Assembly (NCBI RefSeq): GCF_023634765.1
Contig: NZ_JAMLFX010000010.1
Span: 1 to 64,000 of the forward strand
DNA length: 64,000 bases
Origin: Pseudomonas sp. AKS31
Lineage (GTDB): Bacteria > Pseudomonadota > Gammaproteobacteria > Pseudomonadales > Pseudomonadaceae
Direction: 5' to 3'
A program made the translations under genes and the position numbers. The notes below the pieces were generated by a model. That model saw only the letters and a program-made list of their open reading frames with translations. It searched no databases and was not told where the DNA came from. Shown piece by piece: positions 44,361-52,816 of this stretch; positions within the stretch are counted from its first letter, which is position 1; each line of letters begins with the position of its first letter.

Positions 44361-45956
44361 ATGCGACGCTGGAATGGCTGGGGAGATGCAAGCACGGTGG
44401 TCGAACTGCCGGCCCAAGGCGCGGAGTTTCTTCATGAAAGACTGGGCGAGGGGCGCGCGCTGCCCGATGCCACGCTGGAATCCGCATTGGTCCGCGTGCC
44501 GGCCTCGCGATTGCCGGCGCACACCTTGTACAGCGTCGATGCCCATGACCGCTTGCTGCATGCGCGAGGGCAGAGCCTGCCGGACTGGCTGGCGTTGCGC
44601 GAAGGTGCGCTGGGCAATTATCCCGATGCGGTGGCGTTTCCCGAGACCGCCGAACACATCCGCCAGTTGCTGGCGCTCGCTCACGAACAGGACCTGTGCC
44701 TGATCCCCTATGGCGGCGGCACGTCGGTGGCCGGGCACATCAATCCAGCAAATTCTGCGCGGCCAGTGGTGACGGTTTCACTGGCGCGGATGAATCGCCT
44801 GATCGACCTCGATGAACAAAGCCTGCTGGCGACGTTCGGCCCCGGCGCGAGCGGGCCGCAGGTCGAGAGCCAGTTGCGTGCGAAAGGCTACACGCTGGGG
44901 CATTTCCCGCAGTCGTGGGAGCTGTCGACGCTGGGTGGTTGGGTCGCCAGTCGTTCCAGCGGCCAGCAGTCGCTGCGCTATGGCCGCATCGAGCAATTGT
45001 TTGCGGGCGGAACCCTGGAAACCTTCGTCGGGCCGCTGGAGATTCCAACCTTCCCGGCCTCTGCCGCCGGGCCCGATCTGCGCGAAGTGGTGCTCGGTTG
45101 CGAGGGCCGTTTCGGGATCATTTCCGAGGTCAAGGTGCGGATCAGCGCATTGCCTGCTGATGAGCGTTTCTACGGCGTGTTTCTACCCGACTGGCCGCAA
45201 GCGCTAAGGGCGATCCGCCAATTGGCCCAGGCACGCGTGCCGCTGTCGATGCTGCGCCTGTCCAACGCGGTGGAAACCGAAACGCAGCTGGCGTTGGCCG
45301 GTCATCCGCAACAAATCGCCTGGCTGGAAAAGTATTTGAAGCTAAGGGGGGCGGCAGAGGGCAAATGCCTGCTGACCTTCGGCGTGACCGGCAATCGTCG
45401 ACAAAACGCACTGTCGCTGAAACAGGCGCGACAACACCTCAAGGCCTTTGGCGGCGTATTCACCGGCACCTTGCTCGGCAAGAAGTGGGCGCAGAACCGC
45501 TTCCGTTTCCCCTACTTGCGCGAGAACCTGTGGAACGCCGGTTACGTGGTCGACACCCTCGAAACCGCCACCGACTGGAGCAATGTCGACCACCTGCTCA
45601 ACCTCGTTGAAAACAGCCTGCGCGAGGCTTTGGCCGTTGAGGGCGAGCGCGTGCATGTGTTCACCCACCTGTCCCACGTCTACGGCGAAGGTTCGAGCAT
45701 CTACACCACCTACGTGTTTCGCCCAGCAGCGGATTACCCCGCGACGCTGGCGCGCTGGCAAGCGCTCAAACACGCGGCCAGCCAGACCATCGTCGACAAC
45801 CACGGCACCATCAGTCACCAGCACGGTGTCGGCAAGGATCACGCGCCGTACCTGTTGCGTGAGAAGGGCGCACTGGCGATGGACACCTTGCAGGCGCTGA
45901 GCAAGCATTTCGATCCGGCCGGGCGCCTCAACCCCGGCACGCTGCTGCCGGAGTGA
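44361..45956 (+). CDS. FAD-binding oxidase resembling alkylglycerone-phosphate synthase
   Basis: A 531-residue VAO-type flavoenzyme. The PP-loop that binds FAD is LIPYGGGTSVAGHI (from about residue 114), followed by GASGPQVESQLRAKGYTLGHFPQS and the C-terminal DNHGTISHQHGVGKDHAPYL, with His486 and His488. This His-rich motif matches the active-site region of alkylglycerone-phosphate (alkyl-DHAP) synthase, although the HHH of the eukaryotic enzyme is HQH here. Bacteria of this type do not make ether lipids by that route, so the enzyme more likely oxidises a glycerol-phosphate-type or hydroxyacid substrate. First gene of an operon with a GlpD-like dehydrogenase and an FGGY kinase. Confidence 0.85.
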   Translation: MRRWNGWGDASTVVELPAQGAEFLHERLGEGRALPDATLESALVRVPASRLPAHTLYSVDAHDRLLHARGQSLPDWLALREGALGNYPDAVAFPETAEHIRQLLALAHEQDLCLIPYGGGTSVAGHINPANSARPVVTVSLARMNRLIDLDEQSLLATFGPGASGPQVESQLRAKGYTLGHFPQSWELSTLGGWVASRSSGQQSLRYGRIEQLFAGGTLETFVGPLEIPTFPASAAGPDLREVVLGCEGRFGIISEVKVRISALPADERFYGVFLPDWPQALRAIRQLAQARVPLSMLRLSNAVETETQLALAGHPQQIAWLEKYLKLRGAAEGKCLLTFGVTGNRRQNALSLKQARQHLKAFGGVFTGTLLGKKWAQNRFRFPYLRENLWNAGYVVDTLETATDWSNVDHLLNLVENSLREALAVEGERVHVFTHLSHVYGEGSSIYTTYVFRPAADYPATLARWQALKHAASQTIVDNHGTISHQHGVGKDHAPYLLREKGALAMDTLQALSKHFDPAGRLNPGTLLPE

Positions 45957-45961
45957 CGGCC

Positions 45962-47554
45962 ATGAGTCAGCACTGGAACGCCGCGTGGCGCCGGCAAATT
46001 CTGCCGACGCTGGCCGAGGAAACCTGGGATCTGATCGTCATCGGCGGCGGCATCAGCGGCGCCGGCATCCTGCGTGAAGCCGCGCGCCGAGGCTGGCGCT
46101 GTCTGCTGCTGGAACAGCGCGATTTTGCCTGGGGCACCTCCAGTCGATCGTCGAAAATGGTCCATGGCGGTTTGCGCTACATCGCCAAAGGCCAGTGGCG
46201 CCTGACCCGCGATTCGGTGCGCGAGCGTCAGCGCTTGCTCGACGAAGCGCCGGGGCTGGTCGAGCCGATGAGTTTCCTGATGCCGCACTATCGCGGCGGC
46301 TTTCCCGGGCCACGAGTGTTGGGTGGTTTGCTGAGCGTTTACGACGCTTTGGCGGGCCGGCGCAACCATCGATTTCATGATGCGCAACAGCTTCGATATC
46401 TGGCGCCGGGGGTGAAGGAAAACGACTTGCTCGGTGGCACCTGTTTTGTCGATGCGCTGACCGATGATGCGCGGCTGGTGATGCGTGTGTTGAGCGAAGC
46501 GCGGGCTGATGGCGCTGTCGTGGTCAATGGTGTGCGCGTCGAACATTTGCTGCGAGAAAACGGCCGAGTGTGTGGCGTTCAGGTCGAGGATTGCGAGGCC
46601 GGTTCGTCATTGCAATTGCGCTGCGGCGTGCTTGCTGTCGCCACCGGAGCCTGGGCTGAACGCTTGCGCCCGCCAGAGGCACCACGGCAATTGCGACCGT
46701 TGCGCGGCAGTCATTTGTTGCTGCCGGGTTGGCGATTGCCGGTGGCGCAGGCATTCACCTTTCTGCATCAGCGCGATCGGCGTCCGGTGTTTGTTTTTCC
46801 GTGGGAGGGCGCGACGGTGGTCGGCACTACGGACCTCGATCATCGCGACGATCTGGATCAGAGCGCGAGCATCAGCGGCGAAGAGCTCGACTATCTGCTG
46901 GCCGCCTGTACGCAACAGTTTCCCGGCGCCGAAGTGAGCGCGGCGGATGTGTTGTCGACCTGGTCCGGTGTGCGTCCGGTGGTGAGCAGCGCAGGTGCGA
47001 CTCAAGACAAACCGTCGAACGAAACCCGCGAGCATGTGCTGTGGCAGGAACCCGGTTGCGTGACACTGGCCGGCGGCAAACTGACCACGTTTCGCCCGCA
47101 AGCCATCGAAGTGCTCAAGGCCTGCGCGAGCCTGCTGGGTCGTGCCTTTGTCGATGACGCCGCGCCCGTGTTTGCCGCTGTACCTGCGTTGCCGATCCCG
47201 ACACTCAACAGCCATCAGTGGCGACGTCTGGCCGGACGGCATGGCCGAAATCTGCCGAGGCTGGCGCAACTGATCAAAGATGTCGGCCACGAAACTGTCG
47301 GCGCTACGGACACGTTATGGGCGGAATTGGCGTTCGCCTGCGAGAGTGAAATGGTTTTGCACCTGGATGATTTACTGCTGCGCCGCACGCGTCTCGGTCT
47401 GCTGTTACCGCGCGGTGGCGAAGAATATTTCACCGCCATCCGCCAACTCTGCCAGCCTCGACTGGCCTGGAGCGACGACCACTGGCAGCAGGAAGTGCAG
47501 CGTTATCAGGCGTTGTGGCAACGCCATCACGGTTTACCGGATGCCACGCCATGA
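45962..47554 (+). CDS. GlpD-like FAD-dependent glycerol-3-phosphate dehydrogenase
   Basis: A 530-residue membrane-associated-type flavoprotein: LIVIGGGISGAGILREAARRG (Rossmann FAD motif from about residue 25) and SSRSSKMVHGGLRYIAKGQW, hallmark of GlpD/GlpA. Later VVGTTDLDHRDD, and ALCOHOL-like substrate region VTLAGGKLTTFRPQA. It probably oxidises glycerol-3-phosphate or an alkyl/acyl derivative to the dihydroxyacetone form, passing electrons to quinone. ATG at 45962 is preferred; a GTG at 45953 overlaps the preceding stop. It is distinct from the usual glpFKRD operon, of which no other gene is nearby. Confidence 0.88.
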   Translation: MSQHWNAAWRRQILPTLAEETWDLIVIGGGISGAGILREAARRGWRCLLLEQRDFAWGTSSRSSKMVHGGLRYIAKGQWRLTRDSVRERQRLLDEAPGLVEPMSFLMPHYRGGFPGPRVLGGLLSVYDALAGRRNHRFHDAQQLRYLAPGVKENDLLGGTCFVDALTDDARLVMRVLSEARADGAVVVNGVRVEHLLRENGRVCGVQVEDCEAGSSLQLRCGVLAVATGAWAERLRPPEAPRQLRPLRGSHLLLPGWRLPVAQAFTFLHQRDRRPVFVFPWEGATVVGTTDLDHRDDLDQSASISGEELDYLLAACTQQFPGAEVSAADVLSTWSGVRPVVSSAGATQDKPSNETREHVLWQEPGCVTLAGGKLTTFRPQAIEVLKACASLLGRAFVDDAAPVFAAVPALPIPTLNSHQWRRLAGRHGRNLPRLAQLIKDVGHETVGATDTLWAELAFACESEMVLHLDDLLLRRTRLGLLLPRGGEEYFTAIRQLCQPRLAWSDDHWQQEVQRYQALWQRHHGLPDATP

Positions 47555-47574
47555 TGCCCCTTGAAGAGAGCTCC

Positions 47575-49143
47575 ATGGATAACCACCCGAACAAGCGTTA
47601 CCTGCTGGCCATCGACAACGGCACCCAGAGCGTGCGCGCGCTGCTCTTCGATTTGCAGGGCAATCTGCTTGGCAAAGGCAAGGTCGAGTTGCAGGCGTAT
47701 TACTCGGCGCAACCGGGCTGGGCCGAGCAGGATCCGGAGTATTACTGGGCAAAACTCGGCGAGGCGTGCCAGCAGGTCTGGCAGCAGACGGGGATTGATC
47801 GCGCGCAGATTGCCGGCGTTTCCCTGACGACTCAGCGCGGCACGGTGATCAACGTCGATGCTGAGGGCAAGCCATTGCGCCCGGCGATTCTGTGGCTCGA
47901 TCAACGGCAGAGCGAAGTCCAAGGCGGGATCAAAGGACCGTGGGGCTGGCTGTTCAAACTGGTCGGGGCCCAGGCCACCGTGGATTATTTTCGTGCTCAG
48001 GCCGAGGCTAACTGGATCGCTCAGCATCAGCCGGAAGTCTGGGCGGCAACAGACAAGTTTTTGCTGCTGTCCGGTTTTCTCACCCATCGCCTGTGCGGGC
48101 GTTTTGTCGACTCTGTGGGTTGCTGCGTCGGCTATCTGCCGTTCGACTTCAAACGCTTGAAATGGGCTGCGCCGAGTGACTGGAAATGGCAGGCGCTGGC
48201 AGTGCGCCCCGAGCAATTGCCGAGCCTGCACAAACCCGGTGAAACCCTTGGCTACATCACCGCTGAAGCCGCTCGCCACACCGGTATTCCCGAAGGCTTG
48301 CCGCTGATTGCGGCCGGCGCCGACAAGGCCTGCGAAGTGGTCGGTTCCGGCGTGATCGATGCGAGCACGGTGTGCCTGTCCTACGGCACCACGGCGACGA
48401 TCACCAGCACCCGCTCGCGCTATCTGGAAATCGTCCCGTTGATCCCGCCATATCCATCGGCGGTGCCGGATCAGTACAACTGCGAGGTGATGATTTATCG
48501 CGGTTACTGGATGGTCAGTTGGTTCAAGAACGAGTTCGGTTTGCGCGAGATGCAGCAAGCGAAAGAGCAGGGCATCGAGCCGGAGCAACTGTTCGATGCC
48601 TTGGTCAATGCGGTGCCGCCAGGGTCGATGGGCCTGATGCTGCAACCGTACTGGTCGCCGGGGATTCGCGAGCCGGGTGTCGAGGCGAAAGGCGCGATGA
48701 TCGGCTTCGGTGATGTGCACACCCGTGCGCATATTTACCGGGCGATTCTGGAAGGGCTGGCGTACGCGTTGCGCCAGGGAATGGAAAACATCGAGCGGCG
48801 TTCGAAGGTCTCGGTCAAGCGTTTGCGCGTGGCCGGTGGCGGCTCGCAGAGTGATGCGGCGATGCAGCTCACGGCGAATATTTTCGGCCTGCCGGCGGAG
48901 CGTCCGCATGTGTATGAAGCGTCCGGTCTGGGCGCGGCGATTTGCTGTGCGGTGGGGTTGGGATTGCATGCGGATTTCCCCACGGCCATCGCGGCGATGA
49001 CCCGGGTCGGCGCGGTTTTCACACCGCAGCCCGAGGCGCAGAAAATCTATGAGCAACTGTACAAGGACGTGTACCTGCGCATGTACCGCCAGCTCAAACC
49101 GCTGTATCAGAGCATCCGCAAAATCACCGGTTACCCCGCCTAG
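47575..49143 (+). CDS. FGGY-family carbohydrate/glycerol-type kinase
   Basis: A 522-residue ATP-dependent kinase: N-terminal phosphate loop LLAIDNGTQSVRALLFD (residues 10-26), GVSLTTQRGTVINVD, ILWLDQRQSE, then C-terminal ATP-binding elements SYGTTATITSTRSRY and VAGGGSQSDAAMQLTANIFG. The family phosphorylates glycerol, sugars or sugar alcohols. Here the adjoining GlpD-like and alkyl-DHAP-synthase-like enzymes suggest a three-carbon polyol or its alkyl derivative. The start at 47575 has GAAGAGAG upstream; an ATG at 47551 overlapping the previous stop is the alternative. Confidence 0.88.
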   Translation: MDNHPNKRYLLAIDNGTQSVRALLFDLQGNLLGKGKVELQAYYSAQPGWAEQDPEYYWAKLGEACQQVWQQTGIDRAQIAGVSLTTQRGTVINVDAEGKPLRPAILWLDQRQSEVQGGIKGPWGWLFKLVGAQATVDYFRAQAEANWIAQHQPEVWAATDKFLLLSGFLTHRLCGRFVDSVGCCVGYLPFDFKRLKWAAPSDWKWQALAVRPEQLPSLHKPGETLGYITAEAARHTGIPEGLPLIAAGADKACEVVGSGVIDASTVCLSYGTTATITSTRSRYLEIVPLIPPYPSAVPDQYNCEVMIYRGYWMVSWFKNEFGLREMQQAKEQGIEPEQLFDALVNAVPPGSMGLMLQPYWSPGIREPGVEAKGAMIGFGDVHTRAHIYRAILEGLAYALRQGMENIERRSKVSVKRLRVAGGGSQSDAAMQLTANIFGLPAERPHVYEASGLGAAICCAVGLGLHADFPTAIAAMTRVGAVFTPQPEAQKIYEQLYKDVYLRMYRQLKPLYQSIRKITGYPA

Positions 49144-49159
49144 CAGACCACCACAAATC

Positions 49160-49248
49160 CCCTGTAGGAGCTGCCGAAGGCTGCGATCTTTTGATCTTGT
49201 TTTTTAATCAAAGTCAAAAGATCGCAGCCTTCGGCAGCTCCTACAGGG
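49160..49248. repeat. Inverted repeat (GATCGCAGCCTTCGGCAGC type)
   Basis: CCCTGTAGGAGCTGCCGAAG and its complement, arms over 30 bases, between the kinase and the phospholipase-like gene. Confidence 0.92.
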
Positions 49249-49369
49249 ACCGTATTGCGATTCGATGTGGCGCCATCGGAGAACTTTTCTGGTGAGATCG
49301 GACAGTGTCAGCGGCGGGGTCGGTTGTTAGGCTCATCCCCCTCGGCACCGCCAATAAGAACGACAAGCA

Positions 49370-50659
49370 ATGAAGCTGACCTTCCTCCTGTTGCTGCTTT
49401 GTGCAACGGCCCCGAGCGCCTGGGGCTGGTCGAACCATACGGTGGGCAGCTATCTGGCGTTGCAGGATCTGCCGGCGTTGCGCGATGCGCCAGCGGTCGA
49501 AGTCGAGCCACTGGAGCGTTTTCTCAGCGAGCAATACCCGGCCGTGCTGGCGCTGCTGGAGCAACAGGAAACCTTCGCCCGCGCGCACTTCGCTCAGTAC
49601 CCGCCACGCCCCGATAACCTGAAATTGCCGGCGGTGCCGAGTGACAATCTGCGCCACGATTTCCTCACCGCGTTGCGCATCAATCCCGAGATTCATCTGG
49701 CGATGGTCATTCAGCCGCTGCCCGGTAAAGACCTGCCCGAACGTGAGCATTTGCAGGCCAATCAAGTCATGGTCGAGCAAACCCTGTCACCGTGGAGTCG
49801 CCAGCGTTTCATCGTTATCACCGAGCACGAAAAAGTCGCGCCTCTCGCCGTGCTCGCCAGCGCCGCTGATGAGCCGGATTACGGCCACGACATCAATCTG
49901 TTCAGTGACAACCCTGGCGAGGTCGGCGCGCTGTACGGTTTCGGCCCGCAACCGTTCGGCGATGCGCGTTTCCAGTACAGCTCGCAGGCGCCGTTCCACA
50001 TGGGCTTCTTCCACGAAAGCGCGGTGGTGTACGCGGCTGCCGGTTTCCTTGAGCGCAGTTGGCCGGACTGGCGCGCGTATCAATACATGGGCCTGGCGCG
50101 ATTGGCGTTTGCCAGCGGCCATCCGTATTGGGGTTATCGCTTTCTCGGCTGGGGCCTGCACCACATTCAGGACCTGACCCAGCCGTATCACGCCAAGCCA
50201 TTGCCGGGCGTCGACCTTGCCAGTCTGCTGTTGCTGGAAGGCAAGGCCATCGTCGGTTTCGCTGAGGACAAACAAGCCTCCATCGAACGCGTCGCGACCC
50301 GGCATATGGAAGTGGAGAAGTACCAGTCGACCTGGCTGCGCCGCCTGCTGCGTGCCGGTCAGCCGCATCCGATGCTCGCGGCTTACGCCGATTTGCCCCA
50401 GGACAAAACCTACCCGCCGTACTCGGTCGACTACCTGCGCGAAGTGGTCAGCGCCGAAGCCGTCAACGACTCCGCAGCCTTCGACGAGGCCATCGGCCAG
50501 TGGCTGGAAACGGCGCCCGTCAGCAGTGATTTCAGCAGCGGCAATCAACTTCATAGCGAAGATTTCGACCACCCGGCACTTAACCAGCAGCTGTTCAGGT
50601 TACTCGGACATTTCGGCGCGCACAGCCGGATTTACGTCAGCGCGGGATTGGCGCCGTAG
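49370..50659 (+). CDS. Secreted zinc phospholipase C / S1-P1 nuclease-like protein
   Basis: A 429-residue exported protein. The signal peptide ends in PSAWG, leaving Trp20 as mature N-terminus followed by His23 (WSNH); in zinc phospholipase C and S1/P1 nucleases the N-terminal Trp and early His are zinc ligands. A second ligand cluster, WGLHHIQDLTQPYHAK, matches the family's H-x3-D-x-x-Q-P-x-H signature. It may cleave phospholipids outside the cell or in the periplasm, releasing a glycerolipid for the upstream enzymes; a nuclease cannot be excluded. It precedes a DUF1302/DUF1329 pair. Confidence 0.82.
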   Translation: MKLTFLLLLLCATAPSAWGWSNHTVGSYLALQDLPALRDAPAVEVEPLERFLSEQYPAVLALLEQQETFARAHFAQYPPRPDNLKLPAVPSDNLRHDFLTALRINPEIHLAMVIQPLPGKDLPEREHLQANQVMVEQTLSPWSRQRFIVITEHEKVAPLAVLASAADEPDYGHDINLFSDNPGEVGALYGFGPQPFGDARFQYSSQAPFHMGFFHESAVVYAAAGFLERSWPDWRAYQYMGLARLAFASGHPYWGYRFLGWGLHHIQDLTQPYHAKPLPGVDLASLLLLEGKAIVGFAEDKQASIERVATRHMEVEKYQSTWLRRLLRAGQPHPMLAAYADLPQDKTYPPYSVDYLREVVSAEAVNDSAAFDEAIGQWLETAPVSSDFSSGNQLHSEDFDHPALNQQLFRLLGHFGAHSRIYVSAGLAP

Positions 50660-50708
50660 TGCGCGGCAACGCACACCACAACAATAAAAAACAGGGAAGG
50701 AGGAACAG

Positions 50709-52667
50709 ATGATCAACACTCGATTGCGCCTGACGGGCGCCGCGCTCCCCGGTGTCGGCCTGGCAGGGCTGCTGCAGTTGTGCGCAGTCGATGCGGCGCA
50801 CGCGGTGGAGTTCAGCCTGATGGACAAGCAGGTCACCGGCTCCCTCGACACGACGTTGTCTTACGGCCGTTTGTGGCGGGTGCAGGGCCGCGACAAGACT
50901 AACGATGACGTCAACACCAACGACGGCAATCGCAACTTCGACACCGGGCTGGTTTCCGAGGTGTACAAGATCACCTCCGAGCTTGAGGCCAATTATCAGA
51001 ACTACGGCGTGTTCGTGCGTGGCACCGCGTTCTACGACACGCAACTGATGGACAAGCGCAACGACTACTTCGACAACAACAGTCCTTCGCAGCCGAGCCA
51101 GAGTTACCCGCAGGACGACCATTTCACCGGGCAGACCCGCGACATCGCCGGCAGTCGCATCGAGATGCTCGACGCCTATGTGCACGGCAGTTGGGACGTT
51201 GCGCAGATGCCGGTGACCGCGCGCGTCGGTCGGCAAGTGTTCAACTGGGGCGAGGGGATTTTCTATCGCGGCGGGATCAACACCACCAACCCGGTGGACG
51301 CCGCCAAGTACCGCTTGCCCGGCGCCGAGGTCAAGGAAGTGCTGGTGCCGGTCGAGGCGCTGAGCTTTAACATCGGCCTGACCGACTCGCTGACCCTGGA
51401 GAGTTTCTACCAGACCAACTGGAAGGAAACCCGCATCGACCCGGTCGGCACCTTCTACTCGCAAACCGATCTGTTCGCCGATGGCGGCAACACCGGTTAC
51501 AACAATTTCAGCGGCACGGCGCTCGACACGCCGGTGCCGGGGTTTGGCAACGTCATCGGTTTGTACAGCGCGCTGGGCAACAACCCGTTGCTGAGTCCCG
51601 CCCTGCAAACCACTGGCCTGTACGCCAACGGCGTCACTCCGGCCTACGGCAACACGCTGAAAGTGGCGAGCATCGGCAAGGACTACAACGCGCGCAACGA
51701 TGGCCAGTTCGGCTTCGCCTTTCGCTACATCGCCGAGCAGCTCAACAGCACCGAGTTCGGGTTGTACATGGTCAATTACCACGCCAAGGAACCGACCATC
51801 GCGGCGGATCTGGGCGGCTACAACGGCATCGACATGGATGCGCTGACCAATCTGCTGGCGGGCGTCGCTGGCAGTCAGGCCGGGGCGCTGGCCAACGGTC
51901 TGGCGACGGCGGATGTGATGGGCAATATCCAGGCGCATCGCCGCTACGCCGAAGACATCCGCATGTACGGCTTCAGCTTCAACACCACGTTGGGCGAGGC
52001 GTCGGTGTTTGGTGAGATTGCTTATCGGCCGAACCTGCCAATTGGCGTTGCAGCCACCAACGATTTGATTGGCGACCTGGCCAACGGTGCGGCTGTGGCG
52101 GTGACGGGGCGGTCGATCAACGTCGGCGGGCAGATGGTGACGCTCGACAGCCAGATCAATAACGCCGAGCGCGTCGAAGCGTTCAACACCTCGCTGGGGA
52201 CCATCTACAACTTCGGCCCGACGGCTTCGTTCGACTCGCTGTTCGGCATCTTCGAACTGGCCTCCGAACACTTGCGCGGCAGCAGTCTGCAATACACCGC
52301 GTATGACGGCAGCCGTCGCTTCTACGCCGGCACCGGTAACTATTCCTATGTGTCGGGCGGTGATCGTGACGATCAGGTCAACCGCAATTCCTACAGCTAC
52401 ACGGCCATGCTCAACGGCACCTGGAACGACGTTTACGCCGGGGTCAACGTCTCGCCCTACATCGTTTACAAGGATGATTTCGAGGGCAATAGCTATCAGG
52501 CCGGCAACACCATTGAAGGTCGCAAGGCCTACACGCTGGGGATCAAGGCCAACTACCAGAACAAGCTCGAAGCCGAACTGCAATACACCGAGTTCTACGG
52601 CGGCGGGCAGAACAACGGTATTCGCGACCGCGACAACGTCGGGTTCAACCTGAAGTATTTCTTGTGA
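50709..52667 (+). CDS. DUF1302-family outer-membrane protein
   Basis: A 652-residue protein with a signal peptide (cleavage about after DAAHA) and a long beta-rich body ending in VGFNLKYFL, typical of an outer-membrane barrel. Internal family stretches are GSLDTTLSYGRLWRVQGRD, RVGRQVFNWGEGIFYRGGIN and NPVDAAKYRLPGAEVKEVLV. DUF1302 proteins usually pair with DUF1329 proteins, as here, and have been linked to uptake or export of hydrophobic substrates. It starts 49 bases after the phospholipase-like gene with AAGGAGG upstream of the ATG. Confidence 0.9.
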   Translation: MINTRLRLTGAALPGVGLAGLLQLCAVDAAHAVEFSLMDKQVTGSLDTTLSYGRLWRVQGRDKTNDDVNTNDGNRNFDTGLVSEVYKITSELEANYQNYGVFVRGTAFYDTQLMDKRNDYFDNNSPSQPSQSYPQDDHFTGQTRDIAGSRIEMLDAYVHGSWDVAQMPVTARVGRQVFNWGEGIFYRGGINTTNPVDAAKYRLPGAEVKEVLVPVEALSFNIGLTDSLTLESFYQTNWKETRIDPVGTFYSQTDLFADGGNTGYNNFSGTALDTPVPGFGNVIGLYSALGNNPLLSPALQTTGLYANGVTPAYGNTLKVASIGKDYNARNDGQFGFAFRYIAEQLNSTEFGLYMVNYHAKEPTIAADLGGYNGIDMDALTNLLAGVAGSQAGALANGLATADVMGNIQAHRRYAEDIRMYGFSFNTTLGEASVFGEIAYRPNLPIGVAATNDLIGDLANGAAVAVTGRSINVGGQMVTLDSQINNAERVEAFNTSLGTIYNFGPTASFDSLFGIFELASEHLRGSSLQYTAYDGSRRFYAGTGNYSYVSGGDRDDQVNRNSYSYTAMLNGTWNDVYAGVNVSPYIVYKDDFEGNSYQAGNTIEGRKAYTLGIKANYQNKLEAELQYTEFYGGGQNNGIRDRDNVGFNLKYFL

Positions 52668-52700
52668 TTGCCTAGAGCAAATCTTGCGGTACCCCGTTCC

Positions 52701-52794
52701 CCTGTGGGAGCGGGCTTGCCCGCGATGACGGCAGCACATTCGACATCAATGGTGGATGACCCTCCGCAATCGCTGGCAAGCCAGCTCCCACAGG
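52701..52794. repeat. Mixed REP pair
   Basis: The left unit CCTGTGGGAGCGGGCTTGCC belongs to the GGGCTTGCCCGC variant, whereas the right unit ATCGCTGGCAAGCCAGCTCC belongs to the GCTGGCAAGCCAGC variant. The shared outer TGTGGGAGC still lets the pair form a hairpin. Confidence 0.85.
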
Positions 52795-52816
52795 TTTTTG
52801 TACTTTGGAGAAGATC

